Origin: CATQHS01 sp965203375
GTDB lineage: Bacteria > Actinomycetota > Acidimicrobiia > Acidimicrobiales > Aldehydirespiratoraceae
Assembly: GCA_965203375.1 (NCBI GenBank)
Contig: OZ241886.1
Span: forward strand, 2,604,001-2,668,000
Direction: 5' to 3'
DNA length: 64,000 nt
Made by a program: the position numbers and the translations under genes. Of this stretch, positions 57,167 to 64,000 are shown piece after piece (positions within the stretch are counted from its first letter, which is position 1; every line of letters starts with the position of its first letter). Below the pieces are notes generated by a model. It was not told where the DNA came from, did not search any database, and saw nothing but the letters and a program-made list of their open reading frames with translations.

Positions 57167-57229
57167 GAAAATCAACCTCAGTCAGCCAACTCAACCCCCA
57201 AGCGCCGAAGCCGACCAAAGGCGAAACCA

Positions 57230-57309
57230 CCAGGCCGGGGGGTGGCACGGGGGCAAGGTTTTGCCGCCCCGCGGCAAAACCGCGCCCGTGACAGGACCCG
57301 CCGGCCGGA
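57230..57309 (-). repeat. Family A dispersed repeat, copy A3
   Basis: 80 bp matching A1/A2 exactly on the minus strand, with the GGTTTTGCCGC / GCGGCAAAACC hairpin. It lies downstream of the minus-strand glycosyltransferase ending at 57453, so again it follows a gene's 3' end in that gene's direction. Confidence 0.9.
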
Positions 57310-57352
57310 GGGAACACCCTGCCGACGACAACGGCACGCTGGAGGGCCAGTC

Positions 57353-57381
57353 CGCGCCCGTGACAGGACCCGCCGGCCGGA
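57353..57381 (-). repeat. Partial copy of repeat A (A4)
   Basis: 29 bp (CGCGCCCGTGACAGGACCCG then CCGGCCGGA) repeating one end of A3, 43 bp further along. It lacks the hairpin. Confidence 0.85.
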
Positions 57382-57452
57382 GGAACTGCCGTCAAACTGG
57401 ACAGGACCGCAGGAAGTGAGACTCGAGGCGCGGCCCCTACCCTGCGGGCGCT

Positions 57453-58754
57453 TTAGACGATCCGCGACAGCAGGGCCTCGTAGCGGCGCTTGACCGCGGG
57501 CCATGAGAAGGCTTCGGTCACATAGGCCCGGCCGGCCGCAGCCAGGCGGCGACGGGCTCCGGCGTCGTCCAGCAGCAGCCGCAGGGCGGCCCGGAACTCG
57601 GCCTCGCCGCAGTACCACAGACCTCCGCCGCCGGCCCGGCAGTGCTCGACCAGCGGCGGGCACTCCCCGTTCACCAGCACCGGGGTACCGGCCAGCCAGG
57701 CCTCCAGCACCACCAGCGAGAACGACTCCAGCCGCGACGGCTGCACCAGCACATCGGCCGCGGCCAGCAGCCCCCACTTGTCCCGGTCGGTCACCGGGCC
57801 CAGCGACCTCACCCTCCCCCCCGAGGGGGGCCGACCGCGCCCGGGCCCGGCCAGCACCAGGGTCGCCCCCTCGAATCGGCCCCGCCCGAAGGCATCGGCC
57901 AGGGCGCGGGCCCCCTTGCCGGGATCGACCCGGCCCAGGCACAGCACGATCCGGCCTTCGCCCAAGTCGAAGCGCCGCCGCAGAGATTCCTCGGTGCCGA
58001 TCACCGCCGGCCGGCCCTCGGCCGCTCCGCTCAGTTCGGCCGCCTCAGCCGGGCCTCCGACCGGACCTGCCTCCCTCAGCCGGCCCTCGGCCGCTTCGCC
58101 CAGCCCGGCCGCCTCGGCTGCTCCAGCCGCCAAGGGGTCGCCGGGGGCGGGGACGGGCAGGCCGACCACCGCCTGCGGGACGGTCGAGACGGCCGAGCGC
58201 TCGGCGATCAGCCGCTGCTCGGCCCGGCTGTGGAAGGCCAGGGCGTCCACCGAGGTGAAAAGCTCGTCGAACACGCACAGGCCGAGGGGGGGCTCGGGGT
58301 GGGCCGCGGGGTGAAGAACGGTCGGGGCCGAAGCCACCATGGCCCCCCGCACCGCGGGCTGGTACAGGCACGGGTACAGCGCCAGCACGCCGTCTCGCAC
58401 CGAGGCGACCGCGTCGATCAGGCCGGGGCTGTCGGGGCCTTGGCGGTCGATCCATTCCAGGGCGGTGTGGTGGTCGGCGGCGCCGGACCGGGCCAAAACC
58501 GGGGCCGACCAGGCGTCGAAGTCCACGGGTCGGGTGCGGGCGGTGGCGAAGCGGTGGACGGCAACCCCGTCCTCGGTCTCGGTTCTAGCCGGGTATTGGT
58601 TGGCCCAGGTGAGCGCGGAGAGGGCGCAGGTGGTGAGCACCTGCACGTCCCAGCCGTCGGCGGCCAGTCCGACGGCCAGCGAGCGGGCCCCGGTCTCGGC
58701 CCCCCCGTGGATCTCCCGGCCGTAGCGGGGAACGACGAAAGTGATGTCGGTCAT
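57453..58754 (-). CDS. GT-B glycosyltransferase
   Basis: 433 residues from ATG 58754 (MTDITFVVPRYGREIHGGAE), a standard GT4 start; the much longer open frame upstream is an artefact of skewed composition over the next gene. The sugar-nucleotide site is VLCLGRVDPGKGARAL near 305, and VQPSRLESFSLVVLEAWLAGTPVLVNG near 365 carries the E-x7-E motif. An Ala/Glu/Gly insert near 225-270 (EAAGLGEAAEGRLREAGPVG and a repeated EAAEL.GAAEGRP) comes from DNA duplications (CGGCCCTCGGCCGCT units). It acts in the surface-glycan locus with the two genes upstream. Donor and acceptor are unknown. Confidence 0.84.
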   Translation of the reverse strand: MTDITFVVPRYGREIHGGAETGARSLAVGLAADGWDVQVLTTCALSALTWANQYPARTETEDGVAVHRFATARTRPVDFDAWSAPVLARSGAADHHTALEWIDRQGPDSPGLIDAVASVRDGVLALYPCLYQPAVRGAMVASAPTVLHPAAHPEPPLGLCVFDELFTSVDALAFHSRAEQRLIAERSAVSTVPQAVVGLPVPAPGDPLAAGAAEAAGLGEAAEGRLREAGPVGGPAEAAELSGAAEGRPAVIGTEESLRRRFDLGEGRIVLCLGRVDPGKGARALADAFGRGRFEGATLVLAGPGRGRPPSGGRVRSLGPVTDRDKWGLLAAADVLVQPSRLESFSLVVLEAWLAGTPVLVNGECPPLVEHCRAGGGGLWYCGEAEFRAALRLLLDDAGARRRLAAAGRAYVTEAFSWPAVKRRYEALLSRIV

Positions 58755-58818
58755 GGCCCAGGCTCGCCGAGCCAGCCGTTGGCGGTCACAGCAAATTCGG
58801 GAGGTCGGCCGGCACCAG

Positions 58819-59450
58819 TCATGGCTCGGCGCTGGGCTGGTCAGCCGGTTGCAGCAGCGGGGCCAGAGCCTCGGCGTAGGCCGCCGCGGCCCGGTCCGGA
58901 CCCAGCTCCGCCGCCCGGCGCCGACCCGCAGCCGCCAACCCGCGGCGCAGCGCCTCATCGCCCAACACCCGCCGCACCGCCGCCGCCACCGACGCCGGCG
59001 ACTTGTCCCCCAACAACACCCCCGCACCCCCCAACGTCTCACCCACCGCCCCCGCATCAAACGCCACCACCGGCAAACCCGCCCCCATCGCCTCCACCAA
59101 CGGCACCCCGAACCCCTCATGATCCGACAAACACACCAACACATCCGCCGCCCGATACCAACCCCCCAACACCCCACCGGGAACCGAACCCGCCCACACC
59201 ACCGAACCACCCAACCCCAACACATCCCCCAACGCCCGCACCGCCCCCCCATAGGACCCATCCCCACCCGAACCCACCAACACCAACCGAGCCTGATCCC
59301 CCACCAACCCCCTAAACACCGCGAACGCCGCCAACAAATCATGAAAACCCTTATTCGCAACCACCCGCCCCACAAACAACCACACCGCACCAACCCCCGA
59401 ACCCAAACCCGCCCGCAACCCCCCCGCCACCGACCCGCCGCACGCCGCCG
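58819..59450 (-). repeat. 632-bp identical block, copy 1 (3' half of glycosyltransferase gene)
   Basis: Comparing line by line, 58819-59450 equals 60240-60871 with a constant offset of 1421 bp, including silent positions. The block covers the C-terminal halves of two adjacent glycosyltransferase genes. It has a strong G-over-C skew on the coding strand. Confidence 0.88.
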
Positions 59451-60243
59451 GACCGCCACCCGACGCCGACCCGCCACCCGACGCAGCCGCCGCCGACCCA
59501 CCGCCTGCCGAAGGCCCGCCATCACCCGCAACCGCCGAGGCCGCGTCGAACAACACCGGAACCACCACCACCCCACCCGACCCCGCCCCCACCAACTCCG
59601 AGGCCGCTAACCCAGAGCGAGCCCCTTCACCAGGCCGACAAACCCGCCCACCCGCGCAAGCCCCCGCCAACTCCGACGCCGCAAACCCAGAATGAGCCAG
59701 CACCAGCCCCGCCAACGGAACCAACCGGCACAACTGATCACGACCCCAGCGAAGCTGGACGACCTGCTCAGGAGGCACCCAAGGCTCGGCCATCTCGGGC
59801 GGCGTGATGCAGTGGTAGTCGAGCACCACCGGGACCCGGTGTTCGATCACCGCCTCAGCGACCCCTGAGCCGATGGCGTGCTGGAGCACGGTCACATCGG
59901 CGCCGCCGCGCCAGCGGCGCAGGCCGACCGCCCCCCGGGCGCGGCCGAAGTCGGTGGTGGCCCCTGTGTACAGGCGCACATCCGCCTCGAAGCGGTCGGC
60001 CAGCAAATCTCGCAGCCCCAGGGTGTGGGCAGAGACCGCGTCCCGGTCGCTCAGCTCCGGCACCAGCAGATCCACGACCGGGCCCCGGGCTCTCCGGCGC
60101 GAGCGGTTGCCGGTCAGGGCTCGGGAGCGGCCGGCACCAGTCATGGCTCGTTTCGGAGACAGCAGTCGGCGGTCATGGCTCGGCACCAATCCGGCTCGCT
60201 GGTCGCGGTCACGGCCCTTTCGGGGGCCGGCCGGTGCTGTCAT
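58819..60243 (-). CDS. GT-B glycosyltransferase (copy 1, shared C-terminal half)
   Basis: 474 residues from ATG 60243, whose ATGA overlaps the stop of the next gene; a start at ATG 60144 (MTGAGRSRALTGNRS) gives 441. Homology starts around VVDLLVPELSDRDAVSAHTLGLRDLL. C-terminal half: VWLFVGRVVANKGFHDLLAAF, then YRAADVLVCLSDHEGFGVPLVEAMGAGLPVVAF (E-x7-E). An Ala/Gly/Ser-rich insert near 245-280 separates the lobes. The last ~211 codons (58819-59450) are identical in DNA to those of the next gene, while the N-terminal, acceptor-binding halves differ. This suggests a shared donor sugar and different acceptors. Confidence 0.84.
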   Translation of the reverse strand: MTAPAGPRKGRDRDQRAGLVPSHDRRLLSPKRAMTGAGRSRALTGNRSRRRARGPVVDLLVPELSDRDAVSAHTLGLRDLLADRFEADVRLYTGATTDFGRARGAVGLRRWRGGADVTVLQHAIGSGVAEAVIEHRVPVVLDYHCITPPEMAEPWVPPEQVVQLRWGRDQLCRLVPLAGLVLAHSGFAASELAGACAGGRVCRPGEGARSGLAASELVGAGSGGVVVVPVLFDAASAVAGDGGPSAGGGSAAAASGGGSASGGGPAACGGSVAGGLRAGLGSGVGAVWLFVGRVVANKGFHDLLAAFAVFRGLVGDQARLVLVGSGGDGSYGGAVRALGDVLGLGGSVVWAGSVPGGVLGGWYRAADVLVCLSDHEGFGVPLVEAMGAGLPVVAFDAGAVGETLGGAGVLLGDKSPASVAAAVRRVLGDEALRRGLAAAGRRRAAELGPDRAAAAYAEALAPLLQPADQPSAEP

Positions 60244-60871
60244 GGCTCGGCGCTGGGCTGGTCAGCCGGTTGCAGCAGCGGGGCCAGAGCCTCGGCGTAG
60301 GCCGCCGCGGCCCGGTCCGGACCCAGCTCCGCCGCCCGGCGCCGACCCGCAGCCGCCAACCCGCGGCGCAGCGCCTCATCGCCCAACACCCGCCGCACCG
60401 CCGCCGCCACCGACGCCGGCGACTTGTCCCCCAACAACACCCCCGCACCCCCCAACGTCTCACCCACCGCCCCCGCATCAAACGCCACCACCGGCAAACC
60501 CGCCCCCATCGCCTCCACCAACGGCACCCCGAACCCCTCATGATCCGACAAACACACCAACACATCCGCCGCCCGATACCAACCCCCCAACACCCCACCG
60601 GGAACCGAACCCGCCCACACCACCGAACCACCCAACCCCAACACATCCCCCAACGCCCGCACCGCCCCCCCATAGGACCCATCCCCACCCGAACCCACCA
60701 ACACCAACCGAGCCTGATCCCCCACCAACCCCCTAAACACCGCGAACGCCGCCAACAAATCATGAAAACCCTTATTCGCAACCACCCGCCCCACAAACAA
60801 CCACACCGCACCAACCCCCGAACCCAAACCCGCCCGCAACCCCCCCGCCACCGACCCGCCGCACGCCGCCG
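60240..60871 (-). repeat. 632-bp identical block, copy 2
   Basis: Partner of 58819-59450. The match begins exactly at the stop codon (TCATGGCTCGG on the plus strand). It ends within the inter-lobe linker, where copy 1 carries an extra Gly/Ala/Ser stretch. Confidence 0.88.
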
Positions 60872-61424
60872 CCGCGTCCAATAACACCGGAACCACCGCC
60901 ACCCCACCTGCCCCCGGCCCCGACAAACCCGACGCCGTTAACTCAGAACAAGCCGCTTTACCAGGTTGGCTAACTCCCCCACCTGCGCAAGTCTCGACCA
61001 ACTCCGACGCCGCGAACCCAGAATGAGCCAGCATCAGCCGCGCCAACGGCCCCAACCGGCACAACTGATCACGACCCCAACGGGCGGCGGCGGCCATTGC
61101 CGGGTCCCAGCCGTCGAAGAACTCGGGCGGGGTCACCCCGTGGTAGTCGATCACCAACGGCTCGGGGCGGGTAAGCAAGTAGTCGGCCACCGGGGAGCCC
61201 ACCGAGGCCTGGTAGATCACCAGGTCGGGCGGAGGGTGCCGGGGGTGATCGCGGAAGTCGCCGCCTAGCCGCCGAGCCGCTCCTACCCGCTGGGCCGCGA
61301 AGACGGCGGCGTCGCAGCCCAAGTCTTCGGTCAAAAGCCGGTGCAGGGCCAGGGTGTGGGCCCCCACCGCGTCCCGGTCGGTCAAGACCGCGGTGAACTG
61401 GTGAACCCGGGGCCGCCGGGTCAC
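60240..61424 (-). CDS. GT-B glycosyltransferase (copy 2, shared C-terminal half)
   Basis: 394 residues from GTG 61424, in a 4-bp overlap with the methyltransferase stop. The N-terminal lobe (RVHQFTAVLTDRDAVGAHTLALHRLL, LVIYQASVGSPVADYLL, PLVIDYHGVTPPEFFDGWDP) is related to copy 1 but clearly different. The C-terminal lobe (from about GGSVAGGLRAGLGSGVGAVWLFVGRVVANKGFHD) is identical. Only a short linker replaces the long insert of copy 1. It is translated before copy 1 and overlaps it, so both are made from one transcript. Confidence 0.86.
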   Translation of the reverse strand: MTRRPRVHQFTAVLTDRDAVGAHTLALHRLLTEDLGCDAAVFAAQRVGAARRLGGDFRDHPRHPPPDLVIYQASVGSPVADYLLTRPEPLVIDYHGVTPPEFFDGWDPAMAAAARWGRDQLCRLGPLARLMLAHSGFAASELVETCAGGGVSQPGKAACSELTASGLSGPGAGGVAVVPVLLDAAAACGGSVAGGLRAGLGSGVGAVWLFVGRVVANKGFHDLLAAFAVFRGLVGDQARLVLVGSGGDGSYGGAVRALGDVLGLGGSVVWAGSVPGGVLGGWYRAADVLVCLSDHEGFGVPLVEAMGAGLPVVAFDAGAVGETLGGAGVLLGDKSPASVAAAVRRVLGDEALRRGLAAAGRRRAAELGPDRAAAAYAEALAPLLQPADQPSAEP

Positions 61425-62425
61425 AGGCGGCGGGCGAGGATCAGCTCCGCGGCCTCGCCGGCAGCGGCGATCGGCTGCCGGGTCACGGTCCAGCCGGCCC
61501 GCTCCAGCAGGTGGGCCCAGGTGGCCGGGGCCAGGCCTCGGCCCGCCCGCAGGTCTCGCTGCACCGGGTCCCGGGCGGCCGGGTCGGCGGCCACCACCGC
61601 CACCGCGCCGGGAACCCGCACCGCGCCGGTGACCGCGGCCACCGCCGCGCCGGCCGCCCCGACGGTCAGGTCCTCGACGAAGCCGGTCAGCACCGCGCCG
61701 GCCAGGGTGCCGCCGGCCAGGCCCCGCAGATGGGCCATGGGGTCGTCGCGGCGCAAGTCCAGGCCCTCTCGGACGCCGGCCAGGATCCGCTCGGGGTCGC
61801 GGTCCACGCCGTAGGCCGAGACCCCGGCCCTCCCAAAGGCAGCCACCACCGCCCCCCCGGCGCAGCCCAGCACCGCCACCGGGCCGCCGGTCGGCTCCAT
61901 GGCCGCGGCCACCTCGTCGGCCGCGGTCTCGGACAGATCCGGGGCGGCGCCGATCAGGTCGGCCAAGCCGAACCGGTCCGGCCCGCCGTCGTCACCGGCG
62001 CCGGCGCCGGGGATCGACAGCGGGGCCAGCCCCAGGGCCTCCTCGGCGGCCCGGAGCCGGTCGTCGGTGCGGCTCATCCACCGCACCACCACATCGTGCC
62101 AACTGTTGAGCTGGTCGGCCAGATGGCGCAGATACCAGTGGACGAGGCGGCGCACCGCCCCCTTGACCTGGCGCACCCCGGCCCTGGCCCCCAGCGGGAC
62201 GTCCACATCGGCGTAGGCCAGGCGCCCAGCCAGGCGCAGCAGCCGCGCCGACGGCTCGGCGTCGTCGCCGAGCTGGGCTATGGCCTCCCACTGGCGGCCG
62301 GCCTCGCGCTCGATCCGGGCGATGTCGGGCCGGTCCCGCCGCAGCGCCGCCGCCTCGGCCTCGATCTCGGCCTGAAGGCGCCGGGCAAAGGCGAGCGGAT
62401 CGCCGTTCTTGTCGGGGGCGGGCAC
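61421..62425 (-). CDS. SAM-dependent methyltransferase-like protein with coiled-coil N-terminus
   Basis: 334 residues from GTG 62425 (VPAPDKNGDPLAFARRLQ). The N-terminal ~140 residues are charged helices (LQAEIEAEAAALRRDRPDIARIEREAGRQW), probably a coiled coil. Then GPVAVLGCAGGAVVAAFGRAGVSAYGVDRDPER (near 190-220) is a Rossmann SAM motif I with a following acidic residue. The remainder (ILARRL end) completes a small class I methyltransferase. The place in a surface-glycan locus suggests methylation of a sugar or chain end, as known for chain-terminating methyltransferases. The acceptor is unknown. It overlaps the glycosyltransferase downstream by 4 bp. Confidence 0.74.
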   Translation of the reverse strand: MPAPDKNGDPLAFARRLQAEIEAEAAALRRDRPDIARIEREAGRQWEAIAQLGDDAEPSARLLRLAGRLAYADVDVPLGARAGVRQVKGAVRRLVHWYLRHLADQLNSWHDVVVRWMSRTDDRLRAAEEALGLAPLSIPGAGAGDDGGPDRFGLADLIGAAPDLSETAADEVAAAMEPTGGPVAVLGCAGGAVVAAFGRAGVSAYGVDRDPERILAGVREGLDLRRDDPMAHLRGLAGGTLAGAVLTGFVEDLTVGAAGAAVAAVTGAVRVPGAVAVVAADPAARDPVQRDLRAGRGLAPATWAHLLERAGWTVTRQPIAAAGEAAELILARRL

Positions 62426-62438
62426 CGAGGGCAGGCTA

Positions 62439-63602
62439 ATGGCCTGGCGCCCACCGGCTAGGATTGACGGCGAGCCGACGGTCCCACGGCTGCTGGCGGT
62501 GACTGTGATCAGCCCTCTCGACAGCCTGTTGCACCGGCTCGGCCTGCCCGGCGCGGCGCCGCCGACGCCCCCCGAGCCCGCCTTCACGGTGATCGTGCGC
62601 ACCCAGGGGCGGCGGCCCCGCACCCTGCGGGAGGCGATGGCCTCCCTGGCCGCCCAGAGCCGGCCGCCGGACTTCGACGCGGTGGTGGCCGCCCACGGCC
62701 CCGAGGGCACGGCCGCCTCCGTCGAGTCGGCGCTGGCCGAGGCGGCCGAGGCCGACGCGGGCTCGATGCCGGCCCACTGGTCGGTCATCGCCGTCCAGGG
62801 CGGAGGCCGCTGCCGGCCCCTCAACGCCGGGCTGGACGCGGCCGCCGGCGACTACGTCGCCTTCCTCGACGACGACGACCTGGCCGGCCCCGACTGGCTG
62901 GCGGCCTTCGCCCGGGGGGCGGCCGAGGCCCCGGGCCGGATCATCCGGGCCGCCTGCGGGGTGCAGACCTGGGCGGCGGCCGGCACCGCCGAGCCCCAGG
63001 CCCCCCTCGGGCCGGTGGAGCACCCCTACGCCGAGGAGTTCGACCTGCTGGCCCACCTGTCCCACAGCGAGACCCCGATCTGCTCGGTCGCCCTGCCCCG
63101 CCCGGGGCTGGAACGCTTCGGCCTGCGCTTCGACGAGGACCTGCAGGTGTGCGAGGACTGGGACCTGATCGTGCGGGCCGCCCTGCTGATCGGCGTCCAC
63201 TCGATCCCCGAGCCGACCTCGCTGTACCGCCGGGCCGACGGCGCCAACTCCCGCAGCGAGGCCGACGAGGCCCAGTGGCGGCGCGACCGGGAGAAGGTGA
63301 TCCGCAAACTGGAGGCCGAGGCGTTCGTGCTCGACGGTCCCGCGGCCCGGCGCCTGGCCGTGGCCCATTTCACCTCCGGCGGCGGCCCCGAGGCCATGGT
63401 GGAGGCCATCCCCACCCGGACACTGCTGGCCGCGCTGCCCAAGCGGCTGCGGGCCCGCCTGGCCCTGACGCTGCGCCGGCCGGGTGCCGGGGATGATCCG
63501 GGGGCCGGAAGCGACCCGGGGGCCGGAAGCGGCTCGGGGGCCGGAAGCGGCTCGGGGGCCGGGGATGATCCGGCGGGCGGGACGGCGCGGGGGCCCCGAT
63601 GA
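62439..63602 (+). CDS. GT2-family glycosyltransferase
   Basis: About 387 residues from ATG 62439 (GTG 62499 is an alternative). The GT-A fold begins FTVIVRTQGRRPRTLREAMASLAAQ. NAGLDAAAGDYVAFLDDDDLAGPDWL contains the DxD-type metal site (near 150). FDEDLQVCEDWDLIVRAALL near 235 is a typical ED motif. The C-terminal tail is a low-complexity (GAGSGS/GAGDDP) repeat coded by tandem DNA units (about 63480-63580). It is divergent from the methyltransferase across 13 bp and overlaps the ABC permease by 4 bp (ATGA). Confidence 0.86.
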   Translation: MAWRPPARIDGEPTVPRLLAVTVISPLDSLLHRLGLPGAAPPTPPEPAFTVIVRTQGRRPRTLREAMASLAAQSRPPDFDAVVAAHGPEGTAASVESALAEAAEADAGSMPAHWSVIAVQGGGRCRPLNAGLDAAAGDYVAFLDDDDLAGPDWLAAFARGAAEAPGRIIRAACGVQTWAAAGTAEPQAPLGPVEHPYAEEFDLLAHLSHSETPICSVALPRPGLERFGLRFDEDLQVCEDWDLIVRAALLIGVHSIPEPTSLYRRADGANSRSEADEAQWRRDREKVIRKLEAEAFVLDGPAARRLAVAHFTSGGGPEAMVEAIPTRTLLAALPKRLRARLALTLRRPGAGDDPGAGSDPGAGSGSGAGSGSGAGDDPAGGTARGPR

Positions 63603-64000
63603 TCCGCACCGGGCTCATGCTCGTCCGCAACTTCGCCGAGCGGGAGACGAAGGCCCGCTACAAGCGCAGCGCCCTGGGCTGGCTGTGGTCGCTGATCAAG
63701 CCGCTGGTGACGGTGGCGGTCTACAGCCTGGTGTTCGGGGTGATCTACCGGGCCGCCCCGCCGGTCACCGCCAACGGGCGGGCCGAGACCTTCGCCCTCT
63801 ACCTGTTCACCGGGCTGGTGGTGTGGAACCTGTTCACCGAGGTCGTGACCGGGTCGATGCAGTGGCTCCAGGGGGTCAGCGATCTGCGCAAGAAGATCTA
63901 CTTCCCCACCGAGACGGTGATCCTGGGCGGCGCGGTGTCCACGTTCCTGCAGAGCGTGCTGGAGGCGCTGGTGCTGGTGGCGATCATGATCGGCTTCGGC
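63599..64000 (+). CDS. ABC-2 type polysaccharide exporter permease (partial)
   Basis: 134 residues visible, running off the window. It starts ATG 63599 in a 4-bp overlap. The N-terminal NFAERETKARYKRSALGWLWSLIKPLVTVAVYSLVFGVIY is typical of Wzm/TagG-like permeases: a cytosolic segment ending in the KRSxLGWLW phrase, then the first TM helix. LRKKIYFPTETVILGGAVSTFLQSVLEALVLVAIM follows. It would export a polysaccharide with an ATPase gene that presumably lies just downstream. Confidence 0.87.
   Translation, partial: MIRTGLMLVRNFAERETKARYKRSALGWLWSLIKPLVTVAVYSLVFGVIYRAAPPVTANGRAETFALYLFTGLVVWNLFTEVVTGSMQWLQGVSDLRKKIYFPTETVILGGAVSTFLQSVLEALVLVAIMIGFG

Larger units (their letters stand above)
57136..57452. 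other. Intergenic region with G tract and repeat A copies
   Basis: 317 bp between the start of the surface-protein gene and the stop of the next glycosyltransferase gene (both minus strand). It holds the homopolymer (57151-57166), repeat A3 (57230-57309) and partial copy A4 (57353-57381). No coding sequence is credible. The promoter of the surface-protein gene must be here. Confidence 0.75.

Noticed and set aside
58755..59576. N-terminal extension of the 57.5-58.8 kb glycosyltransferase (Trp/Arg/Gly-rich)
   Set aside because: The extension overlaps the neighbouring glycosyltransferase gene in another frame; the ATG at 58754 gives a normal family start.
57642..60884. Plus-strand Pro/Thr/His-rich open frames opposite the glycosyltransferases
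   Set aside because: They are antisense to well-supported genes and result from the strand skew; both copies share them only because the DNA is duplicated.

Overview
The window is high-GC DNA (by eye roughly 70%) with dense, short-spaced genes, many GTG starts and GC-rich third codon positions. Several gene types point to Actinobacteriota: a mycobacterial-type SerC, a sunset-domain C-terminus, an LLM-class (F420-type) oxidoreductase, a DUF6159-like membrane protein and a two-part crotonase-family protein. An Acidimicrobiia-like lineage is the best guess, but no rRNA or universal marker is present to confirm it. I found no tRNA, rRNA or CRISPR array.

Layout. 0-1 kb: a partial sunset-domain gene and a VapBC-like toxin-antitoxin pair. 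1-8 kb: S9 peptidase, aminotransferase, an AT-rich SLH-arylsulfotransferase, and serC. 8-17 kb: lipid/CoA genes (two AMP-forming acyl-CoA synthetases, a crotonase, an acyl-CoA dehydrogenase) around an odd methylase-like gene and a DUF6159 membrane protein. 17-21 kb: Fic protein, RsgA and a membrane-anchored molybdopterin oxidoreductase. 21.6-32.8 kb: a defence-like operon of an Eco57I/PglX-like adenine methylase, a PLD-SNF2 helicase and a very large AT-rich protein broken by a frameshift, ending beside a decayed IS3 orfA. 33-41 kb: a probable purine/ureide catabolism run (Mo/Fe-S xanthine dehydrogenase type, SsnA-like amidohydrolase, LLM oxidoreductase, phosphoribosyltransferase, M20 amidohydrolase) followed by a FabH-like ketoacyl synthase. 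41.2-43.1 kb: an AT-rich two-gene ATPase-PIN cassette, a second defence candidate. 43-53 kb: MOSC, amidohydrolase, Fn3 lipoprotein, aminotransferase, VOC protein, an OmpR-type two-component system with a divergent membrane-anchored acidic protein, uridine kinase and MGMT. 53-64 kb: a cell-surface glycan locus with four GT-B glycosyltransferases, a GT2, a methyltransferase, the start of an ABC-2 exporter permease, and a large SLH-anchored surface protein.

Two dispersed repeat families run through the window. Family A is about 85 bp with an 11-bp-stem hairpin (three copies plus fragments). Family B is about 54 bp, an imperfect palindrome with a TATAGCG core (four copies). Many gene junctions, and some coding regions, also carry short direct duplications, often copying the stop or start codon area of a neighbouring gene. 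Other unusual features are a 16-nt G tract upstream of the surface-protein gene, a 15-bp minisatellite inside the histidine kinase helical hairpin, and two adjacent glycosyltransferases whose C-terminal halves are identical at the DNA level. Four AT-rich blocks (4.7-6.7, 24.8-25.4, 28.9-32.8 and 41.2-43.1 kb) stand out as probably acquired DNA; the last three belong to the defence-like genes.
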